Source: JAFECT01 sp964432415 (lineage in GTDB: Bacteria; Pseudomonadota; Alphaproteobacteria; Caulobacterales; Caulobacteraceae). Taken from it: a DNA stretch of 26,017 nt. Below the pieces are notes generated by a model. The model had not been told where the DNA came from and made no database searches. It was given only the letters and a program-made list of their open reading frames with translations. The DNA lies in NCBI GenBank assembly GCA_964432415.1, contig CAYSNW010000059.1:1-26017 (forward strand), read 5' to 3'. Below, piece after piece: positions 6,858 through 14,133 of this stretch (position 1 is the stretch's first letter; every line of letters starts with the position of its first letter). The position numbers and the translations under genes were made by a program.

Positions 6858-7745
6858 ATGCATCCGTCCAAGTCCCGACTGCTCGCCGGCGCGGCGATCC
6901 TCGCGCTCAGCCTCAACGCCCTGACCCTGGCCGGGTGCGACCGCGGCCACAAGCCGCCGCCGCCGGACACCGGCGGTGTCGTGCCGCCCCTGCCCACGCC
7001 GGTTCCGGCGCCCTCGGGCCAGGCGATCTACGACTGCGCGGGCGGCCAGGCGGTGCAGGCGACCTACGCGGGCGACAACGCCACGGTGGTTTACCTCAAC
7101 CAGACCTATCTGCTGAAGCGCACGCCTGCGACCGACAGTCCGACCTATGCCGGCCAGGGCCGCCAGTGGACGATCAGGACCACGCCGGACCGGGAGACCG
7201 GGACCCTGGCCAACGCCTCGGGCCAGGCCGTCGCCCAGTGCGTGAAGCGCGCGCCCGGCGCGCCGCCGCCGGCCCCGGTCCCCGCCCCGCCCTGCCGCTC
7301 CGGCGACCTCAGCCTGTCCAAGGTCGGCGCCGACGCCGGCGCGGGCCAGCGTCAGGTGACCTACGCCTTCGTCAACAACGGCGCGGCGGCCTGTTCGCTG
7401 AAGGGCTATCCGACGCTCAGCCTGTTCGACGCCGACGGCAAGCGGGCGGACGGGGTGACCACGGTGCAGACCGAGCAGAGCTATTTCAACGTCGGCGGGC
7501 CGCCCCAGGACGTGAACATCGCCCACAACGCCCGGGGTCTGTTCTACATCTCCTTCACCGGCATCCAGGCCACCGACAAGCCCTGTGTGGCGATCGCGCG
7601 GGTCCAGGCCACGCCGCCCGGCAACACCCAGGCCATCGAGGTCTCAGACACGCTTTCGGTGTGCACCGGCCAGATCCGGTTAAGCCCGATCCGGCCCGAT
7701 TCCGGCGCCGGCGTGGGCGGGGCCAACGGGCCGCTTTTCTATTGA
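6858..7745 (+). CDS. MliC-like / DUF4232 fusion lipoprotein (lipoprotein 2)
   Basis: A 295-residue predicted lipoprotein with a signal ending LTLAGC (Cys27, Asp at +2) and a Pro-rich linker to about residue 55. Residues 58-128 resemble the MliC/PliC lysozyme-inhibitor fold: YDCAGGQAVQATYAGDNATV, a YLLKRTPATDSPTYAGQGRQW segment, and a closing Cys128 that could pair with Cys60. After a second Pro/Ala linker, residues 146-288 form a DUF4232-like domain (CRSGDLSLSKVG, VTYAFVNNGAAACSLKGYPT). MliC proteins bind c-type lysozyme in the periplasm; whether this one does is inferred. An upstream in-frame ATG at 6825 would add 11 residues but lacks a ribosome site and spoils the signal peptide. Confidence 0.78.
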   Translation: MHPSKSRLLAGAAILALSLNALTLAGCDRGHKPPPPDTGGVVPPLPTPVPAPSGQAIYDCAGGQAVQATYAGDNATVVYLNQTYLLKRTPATDSPTYAGQGRQWTIRTTPDRETGTLANASGQAVAQCVKRAPGAPPPAPVPAPPCRSGDLSLSKVGADAGAGQRQVTYAFVNNGAAACSLKGYPTLSLFDADGKRADGVTTVQTEQSYFNVGGPPQDVNIAHNARGLFYISFTGIQATDKPCVAIARVQATPPGNTQAIEVSDTLSVCTGQIRLSPIRPDSGAGVGGANGPLFY

Positions 7746-7765
7746 GGCAGACCCGCGACAGGGCG

Positions 7766-7777
7766 GCGAAGCTTCGC
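7766..7777. repeat. 12-bp perfect palindrome before lipoprotein 3
   Basis: GCGAAGCTTCGC is a perfect palindrome in the 64-base gap between lipoprotein 2 and lipoprotein 3, 33 bases before the start codon. It may be an operator half of a regulated promoter. No clear promoter could be placed beside it. Confidence 0.3.
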
Positions 7778-7809
7778 TAGGCTACGGGGCCTGGCAGAGG
7801 AGTCTGTGC

Positions 7810-8337
7810 ATGCGGCCATCGGGAGCCCGTCCGACGATCGCGGTGGCCATGCTGTCGTTGCTGGCGATGGCCGGCTGCGACCGGCTTCCGGCCGCCGGGC
7901 CCAAGCCCGCGGGCGGCTATCCCGACTGCCGCCCCGATCACCTGGCGCTCAAGCGGGTGACGCCGACCGCCGCGGACGGCAGCGCCACCTACAACTTCGA
8001 GAACCGGGACGAGACCTGCGTGCTGAAGGGCCATGTGGTCATCACCCTGACCGGCGCCGACGGCAAGGCGCTGACCGGCCTGTCGCAGACGAATGTCGAA
8101 CCGCCGCCCGAGCTGCAGCGGCGGCCGTTGAAGGTGGTGCTGCGTCCCGGCCGCAAGGCCAATTTCAGCGTGGCCTATCCGCGCACGGGACCGGCCGGAC
8201 AGTGCCGCGGCTACGTCAAGCTGACGGCGACTCCGCCGGGTTCGGACTGGGGGCTGGACGCGGCGGAAGCGGGGCAGATCTGTGGGCCCACGATCACGGT
8301 CTCCACCTTCTGGTACGACTCCAGCCAGGTGCTTTGA
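7810..8337 (+). CDS. DUF4232-like lipoprotein 3
   Basis: A 175-residue predicted lipoprotein with a hydrophobic signal ending LLAMAGC and Asp at +2, as in the two preceding genes. The mature part carries the same pattern: CRPDHLALKRV, a YNFENRDETCVLKGHV segment and a late cysteine (QICGPTITVS). AGAGGAG sits eight bases before the ATG. It is probably a diverged paralogue of its neighbours, with unknown function. It converges on the HxlR gene with a four-base gap. A long open frame shifted by one base here is a shadow. Confidence 0.78.
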   Translation: MRPSGARPTIAVAMLSLLAMAGCDRLPAAGPKPAGGYPDCRPDHLALKRVTPTAADGSATYNFENRDETCVLKGHVVITLTGADGKALTGLSQTNVEPPPELQRRPLKVVLRPGRKANFSVAYPRTGPAGQCRGYVKLTATPPGSDWGLDAAEAGQICGPTITVSTFWYDSSQVL

Positions 8338-8341
8338 CGGG

Positions 8342-8836
8342 TCAGGCCGCCTCCTCGTCGCGGCCCAGGACCTCGCCGACGGTGGGACTGCCCGCGTTGG
8401 CGCGCATCTCCAGATCGCGGGTCTTGACCAGCTCACCGCAGCAGCCGCAGGCCAGGACCGGGTCGAGCTCGTGACCGCAGGGCTTGTGCACGAAGCTGAC
8501 CGAGGCCCCGCATTCGCCGTACAGGTGCTTGGCGCCCCAGCCATGCAGGGTCAGCAGCACCGAGCGCAGATCCTTGCCCTTGCGGGTCAGGACATACTCG
8601 TGGCGCAACGGCCGTTCGGAATAGGCGCACTGTTCCAACACGCCGTGGCGCACCAGGGTCTTCAGCCGCGCGGCGAGGACGTTGCGGGCGACACCCAGGT
8701 GGTCCTGCCACTGCTCGAAGCGGCTGACGCCGTTGAAGGCGTCACGGATGACCAGCAGGGTCCAGGGGTCGCCGATCACCTCAAGCGTGGCGGCGACGGC
8801 GCAGCTCTCTTTGGAATAGTCGGCGGTACGGCCCAT
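8342..8836 (-). CDS. HxlR-family winged-helix transcriptional regulator
   Basis: The 164-residue protein begins MGRTADYSKESCAVAATLEV and continues IGDPWTLLVIRDAFNG, the classic HxlR start with the conserved N-terminal cysteine, followed by the winged helix (FEQWQDHLGVARNVLAARLK, then RHEYVLTRKGKDL). The C-terminal tail is longer than in minimal HxlR proteins and has a cysteine cluster (PCGHEL...ACGCCGEL) that could bind a metal or sense redox or electrophiles. ATG at 8836 is preferred over an in-frame TTG at 8872, because family homology begins at the ATG. The gene diverges from a thioesterase-thiolase pair that it probably controls through the repeat at 8869-8881. Confidence 0.9.
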   Translation of the reverse strand: MGRTADYSKESCAVAATLEVIGDPWTLLVIRDAFNGVSRFEQWQDHLGVARNVLAARLKTLVRHGVLEQCAYSERPLRHEYVLTRKGKDLRSVLLTLHGWGAKHLYGECGASVSFVHKPCGHELDPVLACGCCGELVKTRDLEMRANAGSPTVGEVLGRDEEAA

Positions 8837-8868
8837 GGTCTTGAAAATGCGCTCGAAACCCACGATTT

Positions 8869-8881
8869 GCAAGTGCGTTGC
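8869..8881. promoter_or_regulatory. Candidate HxlR operator overlapping a promoter
   Basis: GCAA-GTGCG-TTGC is a short dyad between the HxlR gene and the thioesterase. It overlaps the putative -35 of the thioesterase promoter, so binding could block it. Four-base arms are short; low confidence. Confidence 0.3.
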
Positions 8882-8906
8882 GTTTCTGGACTGAACGGGA
8901 TAGTTT
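8878..8906 (+). promoter_or_regulatory. sigma70-type promoter for thioesterase-thiolase genes
   Basis: TTGCGT (8878-8883), a 17-base spacer and TAGTTT (8901-8906) precede the GGAGAG ribosome site (8918-8923) and the ATG at 8928. Transcription should start near 8913. Confidence 0.4.
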
Positions 8907-8927
8907 TCTTTGGCAACGGAGAGTCAC

Positions 8928-9767
8928 ATGGGTGAAGTGCTGGACCATCCGGACTTTGCGGTGGCGACCCGTCTGCACTCCGACGCAACTGGCGGGGGGC
9001 TGATCGCCAGCCCCCTGCCCTCCTTGTCCAATGCGCCCCACGTGTCGCGGCCAGAGGCCGGTGGTCCGTTCGGCGGCTGGATGGCGGCGGTCGCCCTGAC
9101 GTCGGCGCGGACCCTGCTGGAGATCGAAGCACCGCTGCGCACCCTGAGCCTGCAGTTCATGTCCCGCGCCCGGTTCGACGGCATCGGCTTCACCGCCGAG
9201 CGCCTGCGCGGCGCCCGCTCCACCGTTTTCGCCCAGGTCCGCGCGGAGCAGGAGGGCAAGCCGGTCGCCGCCGCCCTGCTGACCTTCGGCGCCAGCGGGC
9301 CCGGCCCTGACCATCGCCCCGGCCTGCCCGAATTCCCCGCCCTCGACCTGCGCGCGCCCGAGTTGCCGGACTCGCGGCTGCGCCCCTGGTTCACCGATTC
9401 CGTCCAGTACCGCTTCATCGATCCGCCCGGCCTGACGGGCGGCAAGGAAGAGGCGCTCGAGCGGGTCTGGATGCGGGTCAGAAGCCCGGGGCCGCTGGAC
9501 GATCAGCGGCTGTGCTTCCTGCTGGACGCGGTGTTTCCGACCTTCTTCGGGGTGACAGGCCCGGTCATGGCGACTTCGGTCGACCTTCGCTGCGACCTGT
9601 TCCAGGCCATCGGGCCGGAGGTCTCGCCGGACGGCTGGGCCTATTTCGAGTTCCGCACCCGCGATACGTCCGACGGCTGGGCCGTGGAGGACGGCATAGC
9701 CTTCGCGCCGGACGGCTCACCGCTGGCGGTTGCCCGCCAGCTCAGAAAAGTGCTTAAGGCCGGCTGA
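8928..9767 (+). CDS. Acyl-CoA thioesterase family protein (double hotdog)
   Basis: The 279-residue protein resembles TesB/TE-II-like thioesterases, which hydrolyse acyl-CoA. The first hotdog contains RPEAGGPFGGWMAAVALTSA on its central helix and LQFMSRARFDGIGFTAERLR strands. The second contains LCFLLDAVFPTFFGVTGPVM and the closing WAVEDGIAFAPDGSPLAVAR segment, where TesB proteins have the (D)G..w...G.l.A...Q pattern. GGAGAG lies five bases before ATG 8928; an in-frame TTG at 8910 is less likely. The thiolase follows after 25 bases, so both probably form one transcript for acyl-CoA breakdown under the divergent HxlR regulator. The exact acyl substrate is not visible. Confidence 0.82.
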   Translation: MGEVLDHPDFAVATRLHSDATGGGLIASPLPSLSNAPHVSRPEAGGPFGGWMAAVALTSARTLLEIEAPLRTLSLQFMSRARFDGIGFTAERLRGARSTVFAQVRAEQEGKPVAAALLTFGASGPGPDHRPGLPEFPALDLRAPELPDSRLRPWFTDSVQYRFIDPPGLTGGKEEALERVWMRVRSPGPLDDQRLCFLLDAVFPTFFGVTGPVMATSVDLRCDLFQAIGPEVSPDGWAYFEFRTRDTSDGWAVEDGIAFAPDGSPLAVARQLRKVLKAG

Positions 9768-9792
9768 TCCTTCTCCCCCGGAGTTCCTCCCC

Positions 9793-10986
9793 ATGTCCGC
9801 CAACGGTTCCGATCCCGTCGTCATCGCCGCCTACGCCCGCACCCCCATGGGCGGCTTCCAGGGCTCGCTGTCGGCGGTGAAGTCCACCGATCTGGGCGCT
9901 GCGGCGGTCCGGGCCGCGATCGAGCGCTCGGGCGTGTCGCCCGAGATGGTCGAGCAGATCTTCATGGGCTGCGTCCTGCCCGCGGGCCTGGGCCAGGCGC
10001 CCGCCCGCCAGGCGGCGCTGGGCGCGGGCCTTCCGCTGCACGTGGAGGCCACCACCGTGAACAAGATGTGCGGCTCGGGCATGCAGGCCGCGATCATGGC
10101 CCACGATGCGCTGGCCGCCGGTTCCGCCGACGTGATCGTGGCGGGCGGCATGGAGTCCATGTCCCAGGCCCCCTACCTGATGGCCAAGCACCGCTCCGGC
10201 GCGCGCATCGGCCACGATGTGATCTCAGACAGCATGTACCTGGACGGGCTGGAGGACGCCTATACGCCGGGCAAGCTGATGGGCGCCTTCGCCGAGGACA
10301 GCGCGCGCGAGTACCAGTTCACCCGCGAGGCCCAGGACGAATACGCCATCGAGAGCCTGAGCCGCGCCCGCCACGCGGTGGAAAGCGGGGCCTTCGACCG
10401 CGAGATCGTGGCGGTCAACGTCACGACCCGTAGGGGCACGGAGACGATCAGCCGTGATGAGCAGCCCCTGAAGGGCGATCCGGCCAAGATCCCGACCCTG
10501 AAGCCCGCCTTCGCCAAGGACGGCACGATCACGGCGGCCAATGCATCTTCGATCTCCGACGGCGCCGCGGCCCTGGTCATGACCCGTCAGTCGGTGGCTG
10601 AGAAGCTCGGCATGACGGTGGTGGCCCGCGTGGTCTCCCACGCCGCCCACGCCCACGAGCCCGGCAAATTCACCACCGCGCCCGTGCCCGCGATGCAGAA
10701 GGCGCTGAAGAAGGCCGGCTGGTCGGTGGAGAACGTCGACCTGTTCGAGGTCAACGAAGCTTTCGCCGTGGTGGCCATGATCGCCCAGCACGAGCTCGGC
10801 ATTCCGCGCGACAAGCTCAACGTCAACGGCGGGGCGACCGCGCTCGGCCACCCGATCGGCGCATCGGGCGCGCGGGTGCTCGCCACCCTGCTGGCGGCGC
10901 TGGAGCAGCGCGGCAAGAAGCGGGGCGTCGCGTCGCTCTGCATCGGCGGCGGCGAGGCGACCGCGATGGCGGTCGAGCTGATCTAG
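9793..10986 (+). CDS. Acetyl-CoA C-acetyltransferase (thiolase)
   Basis: This 397-residue thiolase joins or cleaves acetyl-CoA/3-ketoacyl-CoA. The acyl-accepting nucleophile is Cys93 (NKMCGSGMQ), the active-site histidine is His353 (GGATALGHPIGASGAR) and the general acid/base is Cys383 (CIGGGEA). NEAF (VNEAFAVV) is also intact. Length and motifs match biosynthetic-type acetoacetyl-CoA thiolases (AtoB/PhaA/ThlA), but degradative forms cannot be excluded and no phaB, hydratase or dehydrogenase is nearby. The N-terminus PVVIAAYARTPMGGFQGSLS is well formed, which supports the ATG at 9793. It follows the thioesterase by 25 bases. Confidence 0.95.
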   Translation: MSANGSDPVVIAAYARTPMGGFQGSLSAVKSTDLGAAAVRAAIERSGVSPEMVEQIFMGCVLPAGLGQAPARQAALGAGLPLHVEATTVNKMCGSGMQAAIMAHDALAAGSADVIVAGGMESMSQAPYLMAKHRSGARIGHDVISDSMYLDGLEDAYTPGKLMGAFAEDSAREYQFTREAQDEYAIESLSRARHAVESGAFDREIVAVNVTTRRGTETISRDEQPLKGDPAKIPTLKPAFAKDGTITAANASSISDGAAALVMTRQSVAEKLGMTVVARVVSHAAHAHEPGKFTTAPVPAMQKALKKAGWSVENVDLFEVNEAFAVVAMIAQHELGIPRDKLNVNGGATALGHPIGASGARVLATLLAALEQRGKKRGVASLCIGGGEATAMAVELI

Positions 10987-11078
10987 CTCCACTCACAGGT
11001 TCAATTGCTGCGACCGGAACGCCGCGCGCAGAAATGACACCGGTGACAATGGCGTGGATCAAGGGCTACTCTCCCGTC

Positions 11079-12044
11079 ATGACCCCCGACCGCCGCACCC
11101 TGCTCGGCCTCGCGGCCGCCGCTTCCGCGGCTCCGGCCATGGCCGCTGTCCTGCACGATCCGACCGAGGTGCTGCGCCTGTGGCCCAAGGGCGCGCCGGG
11201 AGCGGACAAGGTTACGGTCAAGCTCCAGGTCACCGAGCGCAGCCCCACGCCCAAGGTCTATCGCGACCGGTTCGCGATCGGGATCACCGACCCGATCATG
11301 ACCGTGTTCCGGCCTGCCACGCCGGACGGCTCGGCGGTGCTGATCGCGCCGGGCGGCGGCTACATCCGGGTGGTGATCGACAAGGAAGGTTTCGAGACAG
11401 CCCACCGGCTGGCGCGCGAGGGGGTGACCTGCTTCGTACTGCGTTACCGGCTACCCGGCGACGGATGGACGGGGGGGCCGGACACGCCTCTGCAGGACGC
11501 GCAGCGGGCGATCCGCCTGATCCGGGCGAAGGCGGCGGACTATGGAATTGATCCGGCCCGCGTGGGCATCCTGGGCTTCTCCGCCGGGGGCCATGTGGCC
11601 TCGTCCCTGGCGACGCGGCACGGGGCGAAGGTCTTTGCGCCGGTGGACGGCGCCGACGCGCTATCCGCCAAGCCGGCGTTCGCGGGCCTGATGTATCCGG
11701 TGGTCAGCATGACCAAGCCGATGGCCCATCCCGGTTCGCGCGAGAAGCTGCTGGGACTCGACCCCGCCGAGGCGATGGTCCAGGCCTATTCGACCCAGAA
11801 CACGGTCAATGCGGACACGCCCCCCTGCTTCCTGGTCCACGCCATCGATGACCACACGGTGCCGGTCGAAAACAGCCTGATGATGCTGTCGGCCCTGCGC
11901 GCCGCCAAGGTCCCGGCCGAGATGCATCTGTTCGAGGAGGGGGAGCACGGCTTCGGCATCCGCCTGATCCAGGGCAAGCCGGCGGCGGTCTGGCCGGAGC
12001 TGTTGTTGACCTGGATCCGCCGGCACGGCTGGCTGAAAAGCTGA
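11079..12044 (+). CDS. Exported alpha/beta-hydrolase (esterase/acetylxylan-esterase-like)
   Basis: The 321-residue hydrolase starts MTPDRRTLLGLAAAASAAPA, a Tat-like leader (twin Arg, hydrophobic stretch, Ala-rich end), so it is probably exported. The oxyanion region is APGGGYIRV (90-98), the nucleophile is Ser168 in GFSAGG, the likely acid is Asp258 in HAIDDHTVP, and His290 lies in EGEHGFG. This is the arrangement of COG0657/BD-FAE-type carboxylesterases, which often remove acetyl or feruloyl groups from plant polysaccharides; the substrate is inferred. ATG 11079 gives the best signal peptide; an in-frame ATG at 11034 would add 15 residues before it. A strong shared terminator follows. Confidence 0.88.
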   Translation: MTPDRRTLLGLAAAASAAPAMAAVLHDPTEVLRLWPKGAPGADKVTVKLQVTERSPTPKVYRDRFAIGITDPIMTVFRPATPDGSAVLIAPGGGYIRVVIDKEGFETAHRLAREGVTCFVLRYRLPGDGWTGGPDTPLQDAQRAIRLIRAKAADYGIDPARVGILGFSAGGHVASSLATRHGAKVFAPVDGADALSAKPAFAGLMYPVVSMTKPMAHPGSREKLLGLDPAEAMVQAYSTQNTVNADTPPCFLVHAIDDHTVPVENSLMMLSALRAAKVPAEMHLFEEGEHGFGIRLIQGKPAAVWPELLLTWIRRHGWLKS

Positions 12045-12075
12045 GGCCCGCCCCGGACGAACCGGGACGGGCCTC
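12043..12075. terminator. Bidirectional terminator between hydrolase and helicase
   Basis: GAGGCCCGCCCCGG, loop ACGAA, CCGGGACGGGCCTC form a 14-bp stem with one mismatch (C.A on the plus-strand RNA, a G.U wobble on the minus-strand RNA). On the minus strand it is followed closely by CAGCTTTT, so it fits best as the helicase terminator while also serving the hydrolase. It overlaps the hydrolase stop. Confidence 0.75.
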
Positions 12076-12101
12076 GATAACCTCAGATTTTCGGATGCAG
12101 C

Positions 12102-13538
12102 CTAGGCGCGGGCGCCCTGCCCCTGGCTCGGACCGCGATTGCCGCCGCCGAAGCGCTTCTTGCGGCGCGGCTTGCGGACCGCCTCGCCTTCCGGCTTGTT
12201 GGCCAGCGGATCGTAGGTCGAGCGGGTGCGGACCTCGGTCACGCCCGGACGGTGATTCGGGCGATCGCCACCGCCGCCGGGACCCCGGCGATTGGGCTTG
12301 CCGCCGCGGCCGCCGCCGCGCTCGTTGACACGCTCCGGCGTGCGGGCCTTCTCAGCCGGGCTGGCGGCCTGGATGGCGGCGTCCAGCGCGCCCAGCGCCC
12401 GGTCCTTGCGGCGGTCGAAGCTGGGGATGGTCTGGCGGGTGACCTTCTGCACGTCCTTGAGCAGGTTGCGTTCGTCGTCGGCCACCAGGCTGACGGCGAT
12501 GCCCGAGGCGCCGGCGCGCGCGGTGCGGCCGATGCGGTGGACGTAGGCTTCCGGCACGTAGGGCAGCTCGTAGTTCACCACGTGGGTGACGCCGTCCACG
12601 TCGATGCCGCGCGCGGCGATGTCGGTGGCGACCAGGGCGCGGACCCGGCCGTCCTTGAAGGCCTGGAGCGCACGCTCGCGCTGGCCCTGGCTCTTGTCGC
12701 CGTGGATGGCGGCGGCTTCGACGCCGCCGGCCTCAAGGTAGGCCGCGACCCGGTCGGCGCCGCGCTTGGTCTTGGTGAAGATCAGGGTGCGGGTCCAGGT
12801 CGGGTCGGAGAACAGCTCGCTCAGCAGGGCGCGCTTGCGCACCTGTTCGACGAACAGCACCTGCTGGGTGATCTTCTCGACCGTGGTGGCCTGGGGGGTC
12901 ACCTCCACGCGCTGCGGATCCTTCAGCAGATCGCCGGCCAGCTTGGCGATTTCGGTGGGCATGGTGGCGGAGAAGAACAGGTTCTGGCGCTTCTGCGGCA
13001 GCTTGGCCGCGACCTGACGGATCGGCTTGAAGAAGCCGAGGTCCAGCATCTGGTCGGCCTCGTCGAGCACGAAGACCTCGGTGGCCGACAGGTCGATGAC
13101 CTTCTCGCCGATGTGGTCGAGCAGGCGGCCCGGGGTGGCCACCAGGATGTCGACGCCCGGCGCCATCTGCTTGATCTGGGGGCCGTACTTCACGCCGCCG
13201 AACACGACCGCGACGCTGATCCCGAGATTCTTGCCGTAGGTCTTGAAGGAGGTGGCGATCTGGGTGGCCAGCTCGCGGGTGGGGCTGAGCACCAGCACGC
13301 GGCAGCCGCGCCGGATGGCGGGCTTACGGTCTTCGGCCAGGCGATTAAGGATCGGGCAGGCGAAGGCGGCGGTCTTGCCGGTGCCGGTCTGGGCGATGCC
13401 CAAGAGGTCCTTGCCGGTCAGGACGACCGGAATGGCCTTGGCCTGGATCGGGGTGGGGACGGTGTAGCCCTCGGCGGCGAGGGCCTGGAGGATCGGCTTG
13501 GAGAGGCCGAGGTCCTGGAAGGTGGTCGGGTTGGTCAC
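12102..13538 (-). CDS. DEAD-box ATP-dependent RNA helicase (RhlE type)
   Basis: The 478-residue helicase unwinds RNA duplexes and likely helps in mRNA decay, ribosome assembly or cold adaptation. All core motifs are intact: Q motif (FQDLGL...PTPIQ), Walker A AQTGTGKT (49-56), PTRELA, TPGR, DEAD (159-162), SAT (190-192), then in domain 2 the VATDIAARGIDV and HRIGRTARAG motifs. The C-terminal hundred or so residues are basic, Gly/Arg/Pro-rich and disordered (RGGGRGGKPNRRGPGGGG), a usual RNA-binding tail of RhlE-like proteins. I place the start at GTG 13538, where homology begins (VTNPTTFQDLG). The frame stays open to 13784, but that part is non-homologous and lies in a leader with several hairpins. 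csp and infA lie just upstream on the same strand. Confidence 0.93.
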   Translation of the reverse strand: MTNPTTFQDLGLSKPILQALAAEGYTVPTPIQAKAIPVVLTGKDLLGIAQTGTGKTAAFACPILNRLAEDRKPAIRRGCRVLVLSPTRELATQIATSFKTYGKNLGISVAVVFGGVKYGPQIKQMAPGVDILVATPGRLLDHIGEKVIDLSATEVFVLDEADQMLDLGFFKPIRQVAAKLPQKRQNLFFSATMPTEIAKLAGDLLKDPQRVEVTPQATTVEKITQQVLFVEQVRKRALLSELFSDPTWTRTLIFTKTKRGADRVAAYLEAGGVEAAAIHGDKSQGQRERALQAFKDGRVRALVATDIAARGIDVDGVTHVVNYELPYVPEAYVHRIGRTARAGASGIAVSLVADDERNLLKDVQKVTRQTIPSFDRRKDRALGALDAAIQAASPAEKARTPERVNERGGGRGGKPNRRGPGGGGDRPNHRPGVTEVRTRSTYDPLANKPEGEAVRKPRRKKRFGGGNRGPSQGQGARA

Positions 13539-13859
13539 GTGCGATCTTTCATGATCGGCCGGACACGCGTCTCGCTCTCGGCGGTTTCGCGCGCGGCCGT
13601 TTCCGCGCACGGCCAACGGGCTCGGCGCGGAGGGCTTCGGTGCGAAAGCCCCGCGTTCAATGGGCGATCGTATGGAGCAGGAATGGTCGGGCTCGACAGC
13701 GGAACGATCAGTGTGATCGGACCTGACGCGGCTGGAGCGCCCAAGGCTGCAAGATGCAGCGAGGCTCATATTGCACCGCAACATGAAAAAGTCAACCCGC
13801 GCCAGCTATTTAGCCGACGCGGGTCGCTTCAGACGTTCATTGCGAAGGCCGTTCGGCCT
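13539..13859 (-). other. Long structured leader and promoter region of the helicase
   Basis: No gene is supported in these 321 bases. They hold a promoter candidate and, downstream of it, four perfect inverted repeats on the helicase side: GCTGCA-AGA-TGCAGC (13746-13760), CGATCA-GTG-TGATCG (13705-13719), GGGCTT...AAGCCC (13632-13651) and GGCCGT...ACGGCC (13595-13614), written as plus strand. Long folded leaders are known for cold-inducible helicases such as deaD, and that precedent makes regulation by temperature plausible. GC-rich DNA yields short repeats by chance, so folding is unproven. Confidence 0.45.
13767..13795 (-). promoter_or_regulatory. sigma70-type promoter for the helicase
   Basis: On the minus strand TTGACT (13795-13790), a 17-base spacer and AATATG (13772-13767) form a good promoter by local standards. 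Start would be near 13760, exactly at the first hairpin of the leader, leaving about 220 leader bases. Confidence 0.45.
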
Positions 13860-13860
13860 T
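13845..13860 (-). terminator. Hairpin at the end of infA
   Basis: AAGGCCG-TT-CGGCCTT is a perfect repeat (6-bp stem plus tetraloop as RNA) touching the infA stop codon. No U-run follows, so termination may be weak or Rho-aided, with read-through to the helicase possible. Confidence 0.4.
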
Positions 13861-14129
13861 TAGCGTCCGCGGTAGGTCCGCCGCTGCGGGACCGGGCCGG
13901 GAGCGGCCGTGCCCTTGTGGCGGAACGTGAGACGGGCGCGGTCGAGGTCGTAGGGTGACATCTCGACGGTGACGCGGTCGCCCTTCAGCGTGCGGATGCG
14001 GTTCTTGCGCATCTTGCCGCCGGTGTAGGCCAGAACGTCCTTGCCATTGTCGAGGATGACGCGGAAGCGCCCCTCGGGCAGCACCTCGTCGACGATGCCT
14101 TCGAACTCGATGAGCTCTTCCTTCGCCAC
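13860..14129 (-). CDS. infA: Translation initiation factor IF-1 with C-terminal tail
   Basis: The 89-residue protein begins MAKEELIEFEGIVDEVLPEG, with an OB fold containing FRVILDNGKDVLAYTGGKMR and the conserved KMRKNRIR and MSPYDLDRARLTFRHK. It binds the ribosomal A site with IF-2 and IF-3. IF-1 is normally about 72 residues; here a basic Pro/Arg tail (GTAAPGPVPQRRTYRGR) adds about 17. The start is GTG at 14129 with GAGG about 10 bases upstream inside the end of csp, so the pair is tightly coupled (4-base gap). The tail and the csp neighbour suggest a second, cold-linked IF-1 in addition to a standard copy elsewhere. This is an inference, since the rest of the genome is not visible. Confidence 0.9.
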   Translation of the reverse strand: MAKEELIEFEGIVDEVLPEGRFRVILDNGKDVLAYTGGKMRKNRIRTLKGDRVTVEMSPYDLDRARLTFRHKGTAAPGPVPQRRTYRGR

Positions 14130-14133
14130 GCGA

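Noticed and set aside
7240..7300. GC-rich repeated CCGCC/CCGGC runs in the fusion lipoprotein
   Set aside because: They encode the Pro/Ala linker between the two domains and are not a separate repeat element.
13539..13784. N-terminal extension of the helicase to 13784
   Set aside because: The extra 82 residues show no homology, precede the Q motif that normally starts the protein, and lie in a leader with promoter and hairpins.
12252..13958. 568-codon open frame on the plus strand
   Set aside because: Antisense to the DEAD-box helicase gene and the end of infA; repetitive Gly/Ala/Asp/Val composition, no homology seen.
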